64,000 bases of DNA from an uncultured Myxococcales bacterium (lineage in GTDB: Bacteria; Myxococcota_A; Polyangia; Polyangiales; Polyangiaceae): positions 1 to 64,000 of the forward strand of contig CALFNG010000205.1 of NCBI GenBank assembly GCA_937902985.1, given 5' to 3'. A program made the position numbers and the translations under genes. Below the pieces are notes generated by a model. The model saw nothing but the letters and a program-made list of their open reading frames with translations, did no database searches and was not told the DNA's origin. Positions 9,082 to 18,605 of the stretch are shown here, one piece after another. Within the stretch, counting starts at the first letter, position 1. Each line of letters starts with the position of its first letter.

Positions 9082-10005
9082 CTAGGCGGGCGCCTTCGCC
9101 CCGGTGGGCGCGTCCACCAGGGGTTCTCGAAGGCTCTGCGAGAGGTCGACGCCGCGCGCGTGCAGGCGGCGCACGTAGAAGATCATGGCGACGGCATAGA
9201 GGAACAGCACGATGCACGACCACTGCGCCGGGGTGAGATCGCCGTAGCGCGTGTCGCCCCCGTCGTTGGCGGGGATGCGGAGGAAGTCCATCGCGAACCG
9301 CACCGGCGCGTACGCGAGGCCCGAAGCGATGACGTAGGTGCCGATCGGCAGCCGCCGCCGCCAGGCGAGCGCGAAGCTGGCCGCGAGGATGATCGTGAAG
9401 ATGAGCTCAAGAAAACCGAGGTCGAAGCGCGGATCGTGCCCGTGAATGAACTCGATGAATCCGAACTTCGTGACCACGCCGTCGCCCGGGTGTCTCGGAT
9501 ACGCGACCGCGAGGAACGTGTCGGCCGTGGTTCGCGCGCCCGGGTGATCGTGCACCGTGGAGCAGCCCGCGCGGCCGAACATCCACCCGATCGGAAAGAC
9601 CGACAAGACGAGATCGGCGAATGGAAGAATGGGAGCAGGGCGCAGCCGCCGATGGGGCCACGTGTCTTCTACGACGAAGTACTTCCAGAGGAGGATCCCG
9701 ATGAGGCCGCCGACGAAGCCGCCGAACGAGCTCAGGCCTTCCCACAGCATGATGACCGACCAGGGCCGGCGAACGACTTCATCCCAGTGGTAGAAGATCG
9801 AATCGAGGATGTGCGAGCAGACGAATGCCGACACGAGCATCCACGTAACGAACGAATTGAGCTGCAAGACGTCGTATCCGAGCTTCCGCGCCCGACGCGC
9901 CGTGATCGACGTGCCCACCAGCACTCCCGTGGCGACGAGAATGCCGAAGGGGTGGAGCGGCAGCGGGCCGATGTGCAGGTCGGGGACGTGGATGTACGGG
10001 ACCAT
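9082..10005 (-). CDS. lgt: Prolipoprotein diacylglyceryl transferase
   Basis: Multi-TM; HPFGILVATGVLVG..., SSFGGFVGGLIGILLW, MFGRAGCSTVHDHPG, RFAMDFLRIPANDGGDTRYGDLTPAQW. Confidence 0.82.
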   Translation of the reverse strand: MVPYIHVPDLHIGPLPLHPFGILVATGVLVGTSITARRARKLGYDVLQLNSFVTWMLVSAFVCSHILDSIFYHWDEVVRRPWSVIMLWEGLSSFGGFVGGLIGILLWKYFVVEDTWPHRRLRPAPILPFADLVLSVFPIGWMFGRAGCSTVHDHPGARTTADTFLAVAYPRHPGDGVVTKFGFIEFIHGHDPRFDLGFLELIFTIILAASFALAWRRRLPIGTYVIASGLAYAPVRFAMDFLRIPANDGGDTRYGDLTPAQWSCIVLFLYAVAMIFYVRRLHARGVDLSQSLREPLVDAPTGAKAPA

Positions 10006-10025
10006 GAAAGACGACGAGAGCCTTA

Positions 10026-11252
10026 TCACATACGGTTGACGCGTACCCTGGGCTTCGCGCCCAGGAGCGCGAGCTGACCACATGCGGCGTTGACGTCGTC
10101 TCCGCGGCGCCTTCGAATGAAGCACGAGTACCCGGCGTCGCAGAGGATCTGCTGAAACTCGAGCACGCCGCGCATGCTCGGCGGCTCGAGCGAGCTCGCG
10201 GCGATCGGGTTCATGGGAATGAGATTCACTTTGACCGGGAGTCCACGGAGGAGCTTCGCGACCTTCTTGGCTTCGAGGCTCGAGTCGTTCCGCCCCGCCA
10301 CGAGCGTGTACTCGATCGTGATGCGGCGCCGCCGCGGGAGCGGATAGGCGCGGAGCGCGTCCATCAATACGGGCAACGGGTACTTCTTGTTGATCGGCAT
10401 GAGGCGCGTGCGCGTCTCGTCGTCTGCCGCATGAAGCGATATCGCGAGCCCGATATTCCCGGCGAAGTCGGCGCCCAGGCGCGCGATCTCCGGAACGAGC
10501 CCGCTCGTCGAGACCGTGATGCGCCGGGCGGAGAGGGCGATGCCGTCTCGATGGGTGAGGAGGCGCAGCGAGAGCGCGGTCGCGTCGTAGTTGTGGAGGG
10601 GCTCGCCCATTCCCATGTAGACGACGTTCCGGAGGCGCTCGTTCGGGTCGAGCCGCGAGCGGCCGACCAGCACTTGACCCACGATCTCGTCGGCGCCGAG
10701 GTGACGCTTGAGCCCCGCGACGCCGCTCGCGCAAAAGACGCAGCCCATTGCGCACCCGACCTGGGTCGAGATGCATTGCGTGACGCGGATCGGCTCGTCG
10801 GCGCCGTCGGCGGTCTTGTCGCGTGGTCCTTCCTCGCCGTCTTCGTCGTCGCCGTCATCGACAGCCGCGGCAGCGTCGGCGTCGAGCTCCAGCGCGAGAG
10901 CGGGCGACGGCAGGTCGGTCTTGCCGCCCGTCACGCCGGGTATGAGCACGGTCTCGACCGTGGCGCCGTCGCCGAGGCGTACGAGCAGCTTGCGGGTGTC
11001 GTCGGTCGACCGGCGCTCTTCGGCCACCTGGAGCACCTGGTCCATGCCCAGCGACGCCAGCGAGCCCCGGAGGTCTCTCGGCAGATCGGTCATTCGCTCG
11101 GCGTCGAGCACGCCGCGCGACTGGATCCACTTGAAGATCTGACGCCCGTGGAAAGGTCGGCCGCCGAGAGGGACGACAGCCGTGGCCCACTCCTCGGGCG
11201 ACCGCGCGAGAGGCGGCACGGGAGCCCCGGCGTCGGTTCGAGCTCGCAGCAC
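10026..11252 (-). CDS. rlmN: Dual-specificity RNA methyltransferase RlmN (radical SAM) with acidic insertion
   Basis: GRPFHGRQIFKWI; CISTQVGCAMGCVFCASG (CxxxCxxC); NVVYMGMGEPLHNYD; TVSTSGLVPEI; SLHAADDETRTRLMPINKKYP; RRGDDVNAACGQL. GTG start at 11252 inferred to avoid overlap with mazG. Confidence 0.93.
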   Translation of the reverse strand: MLRARTDAGAPVPPLARSPEEWATAVVPLGGRPFHGRQIFKWIQSRGVLDAERMTDLPRDLRGSLASLGMDQVLQVAEERRSTDDTRKLLVRLGDGATVETVLIPGVTGGKTDLPSPALALELDADAAAAVDDGDDEDGEEGPRDKTADGADEPIRVTQCISTQVGCAMGCVFCASGVAGLKRHLGADEIVGQVLVGRSRLDPNERLRNVVYMGMGEPLHNYDATALSLRLLTHRDGIALSARRITVSTSGLVPEIARLGADFAGNIGLAISLHAADDETRTRLMPINKKYPLPVLMDALRAYPLPRRRRITIEYTLVAGRNDSSLEAKKVAKLLRGLPVKVNLIPMNPIAASSLEPPSMRGVLEFQQILCDAGYSCFIRRRRGDDVNAACGQLALLGAKPRVRVNRM

Positions 11253-11253
11253 G

Positions 11254-12276
11254 CTAAGGCCCCTCGCGCCCGCCCTCGCCCTGGCCGTTGCCGCGGGGGA
11301 GACCGTGGCCGGCGTCGGTGCCATGGCGCTCGCCCTGGTCGCGGCTCTCGCCCGCGCCCCGCTTGGCTTCGTCCCAGTAGCGATCGAGGATCGCGAGAGG
11401 GATGTGCTCGTCGCCTTGACCGGCTTCGCCCCAGCCGCCGTGCTCGTCGTGAACACGCCGCTCGACGTGCGCGAAGCGTCGCGTGAACTTGTCGCTCGCG
11501 CGCCGGAGCGCCCCCTCGGCGTCGACCTTCAGGTGTCGCGAGAGATTCACGAGCGCGAAGATGAGGTCGCCCAGCTCTTCCTCGACGGCGCGCGCGTCGC
11601 TGCCGGCGATGGCGCGATCGAGCTCGCCGAGCTCTTCGACGACCTTGGCACGCGAGCCCCGGGCGTCGGGCCAGTCGAAACCGACGCGAGAGACCTTCTC
11701 GCCAATGCGCTGCGCGCGCGTCAGGGCCGGCATGCTCCGGGGAACGCCCGAGAGCAGGCCCCGCCGGCCTCTCTCCTGCGCCTTCAGCTTCTCCCAGTTG
11801 CGGAGCACGTCGTCGGCGTCGGCGGCCGAGAGATCCCCGAAGACGTGCGGGTGACGCTTCACCAGCTTGCTCACGATGCCTTCGACGACGTCGTCGATGG
11901 CGAACGTCCCTTCGCGGCGCCCGAGCTCGGCCTGGAAGACCACCTGCAGCAAGAGGTCCCCGAGCTCTTCGCGCAGGGCCCCGCGGTCGCCGGAGTCGAT
12001 CGCATCGATGACTTCGCAGGCCTCTTCGAGCACATACTTGCGGAGGGTCTCGTACGTTTGCTCGCGGTCCCAGGGGCAGCCATCAGGACCGAGCAGACGT
12101 CGCATCACGCCGACCAGGCGCTCGAGGGTCGTGCCATCTTGACGCGCGAGCGGCGGCACGGGGCGCGGGGCGTCCTCGTCGAACGGGGCAAGCTCGCCGG
12201 TCGGCAGCTCGCTGGTCCGGCGCGAGAGACCCTCGGCAGCCGGCTGGACGGGCGGGACAGGCTTTGCTTCAGGCAT
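11254..12276 (-). CDS. mazG: Nucleoside triphosphate pyrophosphohydrolase MazG
   Basis: GPDGCPWDREQTYETLRKYVLEEACEVIDAI; EELGDLLLQVVFQAEL; KLVKRHPHVFGD; second repeat KVVEELGELDRAI...EEELGDLIFALVNLSRH. Confidence 0.92.
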   Translation of the reverse strand: MPEAKPVPPVQPAAEGLSRRTSELPTGELAPFDEDAPRPVPPLARQDGTTLERLVGVMRRLLGPDGCPWDREQTYETLRKYVLEEACEVIDAIDSGDRGALREELGDLLLQVVFQAELGRREGTFAIDDVVEGIVSKLVKRHPHVFGDLSAADADDVLRNWEKLKAQERGRRGLLSGVPRSMPALTRAQRIGEKVSRVGFDWPDARGSRAKVVEELGELDRAIAGSDARAVEEELGDLIFALVNLSRHLKVDAEGALRRASDKFTRRFAHVERRVHDEHGGWGEAGQGDEHIPLAILDRYWDEAKRGAGESRDQGERHGTDAGHGLPRGNGQGEGGREGP

Positions 12277-12403
12277 GGCGCCAGGCAGGCTACATTGAGA
12301 CTGGCGAATGTCGACCCGACCCGGCCTCGACCGACCACAGGCTGGATCCGCTGGAGCCGCCACCACGGGCGGCCCAGACGAACGGACGTCGTCCTATCCC
12401 CCG

Positions 12404-13486
12404 ATGTCGACGGCGTTCGCCGGTAAGTCGTTCCGCCGGGGGATCGCGATCGGGGCCGGTCTCGCCATCTTAACCCTGGCGTACGTGCTCCGCGGGGTGC
12501 TGGTTCCGCTCTTCTTCGCGTTCCTGCTCGCGTATGCGCTGGACCCGTTCGTCGACTGGCTCGAGGCCAAGAAGGTGCCCCGGGCGCTGGCGGCGCCTGT
12601 CGTCATGCTCGCGATCGCGGCGCTCTTCGCGCTCGTCTTGTTCTTCGCGATCCCGATGTTCCTCGACGAGCTGCGTGCGGCCGGAGCCGAGCTCCCTTCG
12701 CAGCTCGGGCGCCTCCAGCCCACGGTCGAGCCCTGGCTCTGGCAGAACTTTCACGTCAAGCCGCCCCACACGATGAGCGAGCTCGGCACGGACCTGCGCG
12801 ACAAGCTGCAGGCCGAGTTCCCGAACCTGCTCAGCGCCGCGAGCGAGGCCCTCTTCGGGACGCTCAGTTACATCTCGGTCATCCTGAGCGCGCTCATCGT
12901 GCCAGTGTTCGCGCTCTACCTCCTCATCGACTTCGACCGCATCGTCGCCCGCACCGGACAGCTCGTGCCCCGGCGCTGGTATCCGCAGGTGGCCGAGGTC
13001 GGCCGGCAAGTGCACCGGACGCTCGGCGGGTACGTGCGCGGCCAGCTCACGGCGAACATCGTGCTCGGCGCCCTTTACGCCATGGGCCTTCGCTTCATCG
13101 ACGTCCGCCTCGCGGTCCCCATCGGCGTGCTCACGGGGATGCTCGCATTCATGCCGTACATCGGCTTTGGGTGCGGGCTCTTCGTCGCGACCACGATGGC
13201 AGCCCTCGACTGGCAGGGACCCGGCCGGCTGCTCGGCGTCTTCGCCGTCATGCTGGGGGTGCAGGTGCTCGACGGGCTGGTCGTCACGCCCCGCATCGTG
13301 GGCCGCTCGGTCGGGCTCGCGCCGCTCGAGGTACTGTTGACGATGATGGCGGCAGGCACGCTCTTCGGGTTCTTCGGGGTGTTGCTCGCCGTTCCCCTTG
13401 GCGCCGTGGTGAAGATCCTGGTTCACCGGGTGGTCAAGGCGTACCTGGGCTCGGACTTCTATGGTCGCAGCCGGCTCCGCGACTGA
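12404..13486 (+). CDS. AI-2E (PerM-like) family transporter
   Basis: RGVLVPLFFAFLLAYALDPFVDWLEAKKVPRALA...GGYVRGQLTANIVLGALYAMGLRFIDVRLAVPIGVLTGMLAFMPYIG...VTPRIVGRSVGLAPLEVLLTMMAAGTLFGFFGVLLAVPLGAVVKIL. Start at MSTAFAGK inferred. Confidence 0.85.
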   Translation: MSTAFAGKSFRRGIAIGAGLAILTLAYVLRGVLVPLFFAFLLAYALDPFVDWLEAKKVPRALAAPVVMLAIAALFALVLFFAIPMFLDELRAAGAELPSQLGRLQPTVEPWLWQNFHVKPPHTMSELGTDLRDKLQAEFPNLLSAASEALFGTLSYISVILSALIVPVFALYLLIDFDRIVARTGQLVPRRWYPQVAEVGRQVHRTLGGYVRGQLTANIVLGALYAMGLRFIDVRLAVPIGVLTGMLAFMPYIGFGCGLFVATTMAALDWQGPGRLLGVFAVMLGVQVLDGLVVTPRIVGRSVGLAPLEVLLTMMAAGTLFGFFGVLLAVPLGAVVKILVHRVVKAYLGSDFYGRSRLRD

Positions 13487-13523
13487 GCGAACCGCGGAAA
13501 ATGCGGAAAGAAGAGGGAAAGTC

Positions 13524-14306
13524 ATGGCCGATGTGGTGCTCGTCGAGGCGGTGGAACGCACCCGCATCGTCACGATCAATCGCCCTCAGGCTCGCAACGC
13601 GCTGACTCGCGCGGTCCTCGCGGAGGCGCGGCGTGCGCTCGACGGCGCGTCGAGCGACCCGGCTGTACGTTGCGTCGTGTTGTGCGGAGCCGACGGTCAC
13701 TTCTGCTCCGGCGCCGACCTTCGACAAAACATCGCCGACGATCCGGAGATGATGGACCACCTCGACGTGTACATGGACGACTTCCACGGGCTCGTGAAAA
13801 GCGTCGTCCGATGCGACAAGCCCACCATCGCGATGATGGACGGCGGCGCCGTGGGCTTCGGCGCGGACCTCGCGTTCGCGTGCGATCTGCGCATCGCGTC
13901 GACCCGGGCCTACGCCCAGGAGAAGTTCGTGAAAATCGGGCTCATGCCTGACGGTGGCGGCACGTTCTGGCTCCCTCGCCTCGTCGGCACGGCCCGCGCG
14001 ATGCAAATGATCCTTCTCGGGGAGAAGGTCGAGGCGCCGGAGCTCCATCGTCTCGGGGTCGTTGCCAAGGTCGTCGAAGCGGCGTCGCTCCGCGAGACGA
14101 CGCTCGCGATGGCGCGCCAACTCGAAGCCGGCCCGCCTCTCGCGTTCGCGGCTATCAAGCGATCGCTCTATGCGAGCTGGGGGGCCTTCGAGGACGCCCT
14201 GCATCGCGAGCGCGCGGAACAGCTCAAGCTCCTTCGAAGCGCAGACTCCTTCGAAGGCGTCGCCGCCTGGATGCAAAAGCGCGAGCCTGACTTCAAGGGG
14301 CAGTAG
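13524..14306 (+). CDS. Enoyl-CoA hydratase/isomerase (crotonase) family
   Basis: VTINRPQARNALTRAVL...VVLCGADGHFCSGADLRQ...KPTIAMMDGGAVGFGADLAFACDLRIAS. Confidence 0.88.
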   Translation: MADVVLVEAVERTRIVTINRPQARNALTRAVLAEARRALDGASSDPAVRCVVLCGADGHFCSGADLRQNIADDPEMMDHLDVYMDDFHGLVKSVVRCDKPTIAMMDGGAVGFGADLAFACDLRIASTRAYAQEKFVKIGLMPDGGGTFWLPRLVGTARAMQMILLGEKVEAPELHRLGVVAKVVEAASLRETTLAMARQLEAGPPLAFAAIKRSLYASWGAFEDALHRERAEQLKLLRSADSFEGVAAWMQKREPDFKGQ

Positions 14307-14327
14307 GCGCGCTCTTCGGACCAGAGC

Positions 14328-14358
14328 GAGATTGGCAGAGGCGCAGAGAACGCAGAGG
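14328..14358 (+). repeat. Dispersed GAGATTGGC..AGAGGCGCAGAG-type element
   Basis: gagattggcagaggcgcagagaacgcagagg; shares gagattgg + gcagaggcgcagag with 63664-63687. Confidence 0.7.
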
Positions 14359-14390
14359 TCTAGGTCCCGCCTCGAGAGAGACCGAGAGGG

Positions 14391-15302
14391 TCAAAAGAGA
14401 TAGCGCTCGCCGCTGTCGCACAGGATCGTGACAACGAGGCCCTTGCCGAGCTCGGCGGCGACTTCACACGCCGCGTGGACGTTGGCTCCCGAGGAAGGGC
14501 CCACGAGCAACCCCTCTTCACGCGCGAGGCGGGCCGCCATTCGCTCGGCGGCGACGTCGGTGACGGTGATGACCCGGTCGATGAGCTCTCGCTGCAGGAT
14601 GTCGGGAACGAACCCCGCCCCGAGACCCTGGATGCCATGCATTCCCGCGGGCTTTCCGCTGAGTACGGCGCTCGCAGCGGGCTCGACCGCGATGACGCGC
14701 ACCGCGGGTCGCTCGCGCTTGAGGACGCGGCCGACCCCGGTGATCGTGCCCCCGGTTCCGACGCCGGCGACGAACGCCGCGAGGTCGCCCCCCGTCGCCT
14801 CGAGGATCTCGCGCGCCGTTGTCTGTTCATGAGCGAGCGGGTTCGCCGGGTTCGAGAACTGGCGGGCCATGAACGAGCCCGGGGTCTCGCGCGCGATCTG
14901 CTCGGCCTTCGAGACGGCTCCCGACATTCCCTCTTCGGCCGGCGTGAGGACGATCTCGGCCCCGTACGCGCGGAGCACGTAGCGCCGCTCGAGGCTCATG
15001 TCTTCGGGCATGACGAGCACGCATCGGTACCCGCGCACCGCCGCGATCATCGCGAGCGAGATGCCCGTGTTGCCGCTGGTGGCGTCGACGATGACCGCTC
15101 CCGGGCCGATCCGTCCTGCGTGCTCGGCCGCTCGGACCATAGCGAGCGCCGGTCTGTCTTTGACGCTCGCCCCGGGGTTCTTCACCTCGAGTTTTCCTAC
15201 GACCGTGGCTCCCCGGGTACAGACCCGACCGAGGCGCACCATCGGCGTCCTGCCGATGAGGTCGAGTACGCTCTCTGCGATCCCCGGAAGCGGTGGGCCC
15301 AT
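14391..15302 (-). CDS. cysK: Cysteine synthase (PLP-dependent)
   Basis: IGRTPMVRLGRV; KLEVKNPGASVKDRPALAM; DATSGNTGISLAMIAAVRGY; GVGTGGTITGVGRVLK; QGLGAGFVPDIL. Confidence 0.9.
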   Translation of the reverse strand: MGPPLPGIAESVLDLIGRTPMVRLGRVCTRGATVVGKLEVKNPGASVKDRPALAMVRAAEHAGRIGPGAVIVDATSGNTGISLAMIAAVRGYRCVLVMPEDMSLERRYVLRAYGAEIVLTPAEEGMSGAVSKAEQIARETPGSFMARQFSNPANPLAHEQTTAREILEATGGDLAAFVAGVGTGGTITGVGRVLKRERPAVRVIAVEPAASAVLSGKPAGMHGIQGLGAGFVPDILQRELIDRVITVTDVAAERMAARLAREEGLLVGPSSGANVHAACEVAAELGKGLVVTILCDSGERYLF

Positions 15303-15312
15303 GGCGCTCCGC

Positions 15313-15915
15313 TCAGAATACGCGCTGCCCGACCTTGATTGTATCTCCGGCTTGCAGGGGCACGTCGCTGAGCCGCCCGTCGGTGATGTCGTCGACGCTG
15401 ACCGCGGCTGTCACGGTGCGGTTGCCAGGCAGGACGCGCGTGACGAGCACGTGGTCGCCATCGGCGAGCGAGGTCAGCCCGCCTGCGAGCGAGATCGCCT
15501 CGACGAGCTTCATTCCTTCGGTCCAGGGGAGGCTGCCGGGCTTTTGTACGGCGCCGACGATGCTTACTTTCTTCGAATTGTATTGCGTGACGACGAGGGT
15601 GACCTGCGGATTCGAGAGGATCTTCCGATCCACGAGCGCCTTCTTGATGGCCTCTTCGATCTGTTGAGGCTCGAGCCCCGCGACCATCAAGCGGTCGATG
15701 TAAGGGAAATCGACGCTCCCGTCCGGCTGGATGCGAAAGACCTTGGGAAGGTCTTTCTCTCCGAGGACCGACACCTCGAAGAGATCGCCCGGGCCGACCA
15801 CGGTGCTCTGGCTGGGCGTCGGAAGATTGGGAGGACCAGGGTGCGACCGGCCGCATCCCAGAAGGACGAGGGCGGCCAGCACGAGCGTCGACAAGCATCG
15901 CAGGACGAAAGCCAT
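15313..15915 (-). CDS. Polysaccharide biosynthesis/export (OPX, Wza-like) lipoprotein, short form
   Basis: Lipobox ALVLLGCGRS; VVGPGDLFEVSVLGEKDLPKVFRIQPDGSVDFPYIDRLMVAGLEPQQIEEAI; SKKVSIVGAVQKPGSLPWTEGMKLVEAISLAGG; ends GDTIKVGQRVF. Confidence 0.85.
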   Translation of the reverse strand: MAFVLRCLSTLVLAALVLLGCGRSHPGPPNLPTPSQSTVVGPGDLFEVSVLGEKDLPKVFRIQPDGSVDFPYIDRLMVAGLEPQQIEEAIKKALVDRKILSNPQVTLVVTQYNSKKVSIVGAVQKPGSLPWTEGMKLVEAISLAGGLTSLADGDHVLVTRVLPGNRTVTAAVSVDDITDGRLSDVPLQAGDTIKVGQRVF

Positions 15916-15980
15916 CTTTGTTGATGAGAGCACTACTGGCACAGCTCCGAGACGCCCATCCGCCCGAGGCGGCGTGCCCG

Positions 15981-17444
15981 CTAGAGGAACCAGCGAAGAC
16001 CCAGGTAGGCCTCGAAGCGCTTCCACTCCATGGCGTATTCGTCCGCCGCCGCCACTGGAGCATTCGCCATCGTCGCCTCGGCCACCGGGAGGACGACGTT
16101 GCTGACGTTGGCGGTGAACCGGAGTGTCCCGTTGATACCGAAGGTCGGGGTGAAGCGGTACTCGCTGAACAGCGTGGCATCGGCGCGCACGTCGGTGAAC
16201 GCGTTGTGCCGCAGGCTGCCGTCGGCCCAGATCAAATTCGGGTATTCGATTGCGCCGACGCCGCCCTCGAGCGACACCACGAGGCTGCTCCCGTAGAGGT
16301 AACTGAACTTCAGATAACCGCGATCCTCGGTGTAGAAGCTGCCCAGATAGCTGTTCTGGAAGTCGCGTGTGTATCCGAGAGCGACCGACGAGAGCGCCAG
16401 CCCGACGTCGGTGATCTTGGCGATCCCCGGGGACGCCGAGAGGTACCAGCGCAATTCTGCCTGGGCGATGATGCTGTCGAACTGAGGCTGGTTCGGGACC
16501 AACGTGTCGTAGAAGCTGGCTCCCCAACCAATCATTGCGAGCGCGGCGAAGCGCTCGGTGATGAGCCCGTCGAGCCCGATTCGGGCTCGCACCGGCGTCG
16601 ACGTATCGAGGTTGACCTGCGTCGCGGTGTTGCTCGAATAAGTGATGAAACGCAGCGACGCGTCGTAGATGAGCGCCGTGCGGGGGCGGAACTTCCAGCG
16701 ACCTTGCGTGTAAACTTGGTGAACGAGGTTGTCGTACGGGGTACCGGCGGACTTCTCGAAGATCGTGGCGTTTATGCGATAGCCGAGATGCCAGTCGAGC
16801 GTGCCGCTGCCCGGCTGCGCGACGATCTCGGCGCCCCCGCCGACGACGTCCGAGTTGAACGACAGGTCGGGGTTGGCATCGACGGTGTTCGGCTGGATGC
16901 TGCGCGTGTAGTTGGCGTAGAGCGACCCGCCCCACGGACGCTCGGGAAGGATGTCGAGGCGCGCGTCGGCGGCACCGCCGAAGTTTCGCTGCTGCGAGAT
17001 GTCGTTCGTGCCGGAGCCCGCGTTCGGGTCGCTGGAGACGCTGATGAGTTCCCTATAGGTTCCGTTGACGCCCGCCCGAAACGCGATCGGCGCCGGGCCG
17101 CCGCCGCCCTCTTCGGAGCGGCGAAGCTTGCCCAATGTGGATATGTAGAGCGAGGGCGTGACCATCAACTCGAGCGCCGGAATGACCGGCGCGGCCGTCG
17201 GGCCGTTGGAGAACCCGCCGGTCTTGTCCGTTCGGTACAAGTAGTTCGAGTCGTACCCGAACTGGGCGCCAATGGCCGGGTGAAGCTCGAAGTCACCCGC
17301 CCTCAGCCCCTGCCCTTCGTTGAACCGCCGGTCCGTCAGCCACACTGGGCTATTCGGCGCGGTCGGTTGCGATTGCGCGGTCGCTGCCCGCGACACGAGC
17401 AGAACGACTGCAACTGCGGACGATGCAAGGGCTCTCGTGGTCAT
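15981..17444 (-). CDS. Outer-membrane beta-barrel protein (exopolysaccharide-export-associated candidate)
   Basis: Signal peptide MTTRALASSAVAVVLLVSRAATAQS; alternating aromatic/polar strands; C-terminus ends in LGLRWFL. Confidence 0.7.
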   Translation of the reverse strand: MTTRALASSAVAVVLLVSRAATAQSQPTAPNSPVWLTDRRFNEGQGLRAGDFELHPAIGAQFGYDSNYLYRTDKTGGFSNGPTAAPVIPALELMVTPSLYISTLGKLRRSEEGGGGPAPIAFRAGVNGTYRELISVSSDPNAGSGTNDISQQRNFGGAADARLDILPERPWGGSLYANYTRSIQPNTVDANPDLSFNSDVVGGGAEIVAQPGSGTLDWHLGYRINATIFEKSAGTPYDNLVHQVYTQGRWKFRPRTALIYDASLRFITYSSNTATQVNLDTSTPVRARIGLDGLITERFAALAMIGWGASFYDTLVPNQPQFDSIIAQAELRWYLSASPGIAKITDVGLALSSVALGYTRDFQNSYLGSFYTEDRGYLKFSYLYGSSLVVSLEGGVGAIEYPNLIWADGSLRHNAFTDVRADATLFSEYRFTPTFGINGTLRFTANVSNVVLPVAEATMANAPVAAADEYAMEWKRFEAYLGLRWFL

Positions 17445-17564
17445 CGGTAAGGCGAAGGTACACCAGACAATGGGCGTGGCGACTGCGAAACGCACAAGGC
17501 TCGTCGTGAAAAGAGACGATTCGGACGACGGCGCAATCCCTAGGAATGCGGCCGTAGGTCTACG

Positions 17565-18182
17565 TCACTTCACGGGAGAGACAGCGATCGGCGGCACGTA
17601 AGTAAACGGCGGATCGATGGGCGGCAACCCCGTGGTGTCGTCACCCGGCAATGGACTCGTGTAGTCGACCGAGACCTGAGTCTGACCGACGAACGCGAGG
17701 TCTTCACCAATGCACTGATTGGCTTCTGCAATCAGCTGTTCGCCGCGCTGGCGAAGGACCGTCAGCATCGTGAATTCGTGGTTCGAGAGCTCGCCGTCGT
17801 TGCGCTGCGCGGCGGCTTGCAGCGCGGTCTGCCGATCCTTCGCCGAGCGAGTGGCAACATCGATCTGCGAGAGCTTGTCACTGAGACAGAGTGACTTGAC
17901 CACGTCGCGGTGTTCGCGCGCGGCGTCGAGCTGCCTGCGGACAGTGGCAGCCGCCTGGTTCATGCGACCGATGACCGCGTCGGCCTGACCGACTTCTTCT
18001 GCCGGCGACAGCTGAGGACGGCGCTCGAACCCGAGCTGCGGGTTCGCTGGCGGAGGCGGGGCAGGAGCAGGGCCCGCGCCCGTTGACTGGGCCACGGCGG
18101 AACCCGGAGCCGCAAGAACGACGGCGGCCACCGCAAACCACCGGAGACTGGAACCGAGACGCTTCACGTCAAAAGCTGTCAC
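17565..18182 (-). CDS. Secreted hypothetical protein
   Basis: Signal peptide ...WFAVAAVVLAAPGSAVAQS; helical middle; Pro-rich C-terminus. Confidence 0.6.
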   Translation of the reverse strand: MTAFDVKRLGSSLRWFAVAAVVLAAPGSAVAQSTGAGPAPAPPPPANPQLGFERRPQLSPAEEVGQADAVIGRMNQAAATVRRQLDAAREHRDVVKSLCLSDKLSQIDVATRSAKDRQTALQAAAQRNDGELSNHEFTMLTVLRQRGEQLIAEANQCIGEDLAFVGQTQVSVDYTSPLPGDDTTGLPPIDPPFTYVPPIAVSPVK

Positions 18183-18605
18183 GAAGAGGCCTCCACGTAG
18201 TGAGAGCAGATTGAGACTCTAGTGGTCTGATTTCTGAGTGTCAATGCGTCACCTAGCCACGCCTGCGACTTTGCTAGCAATCTAGGCAGTACCGAGCGAG
18301 CCGGACGGTAGGAGTCGGTGTGGGGCATAGGCTGCTCCTACTCGTTTCCGATGCACGGGCCGACGCGCGCATTCACCGACCATGGCACCCGTGCCACCCA
18401 TGCCACGCCGCGCAGGCCCGACGCGTCAGAGCGCTTGGCCCCGTCTCTCGCGCGCCTCGCGCGCCTCGCGCGAGCAGCGCAGACCAAAGGGCTCGACGAA
18501 ACAGCCAGCGACCGACGCCACGGCATGGCGCGCCCGCGGCGAACGTCGCCTTGGCGGGCGACCAAGGCCGATCGCCCGACACCAGCGAAGCCCGCAAGAG
18601 CGCGA

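Noticed and set aside
18440-18480. cgcgcctcgcgcgcctcgcgcg short repeat
   Set aside because: Only two to three copies in GC-rich intergenic DNA; not distinguishable from low complexity.
18183-18605. Plus-strand ORFs covering the intergenic gap (18318..19088)
   Set aside because: No plausible motifs and extends antisense through the AgmX-like gene; treated as non-coding.
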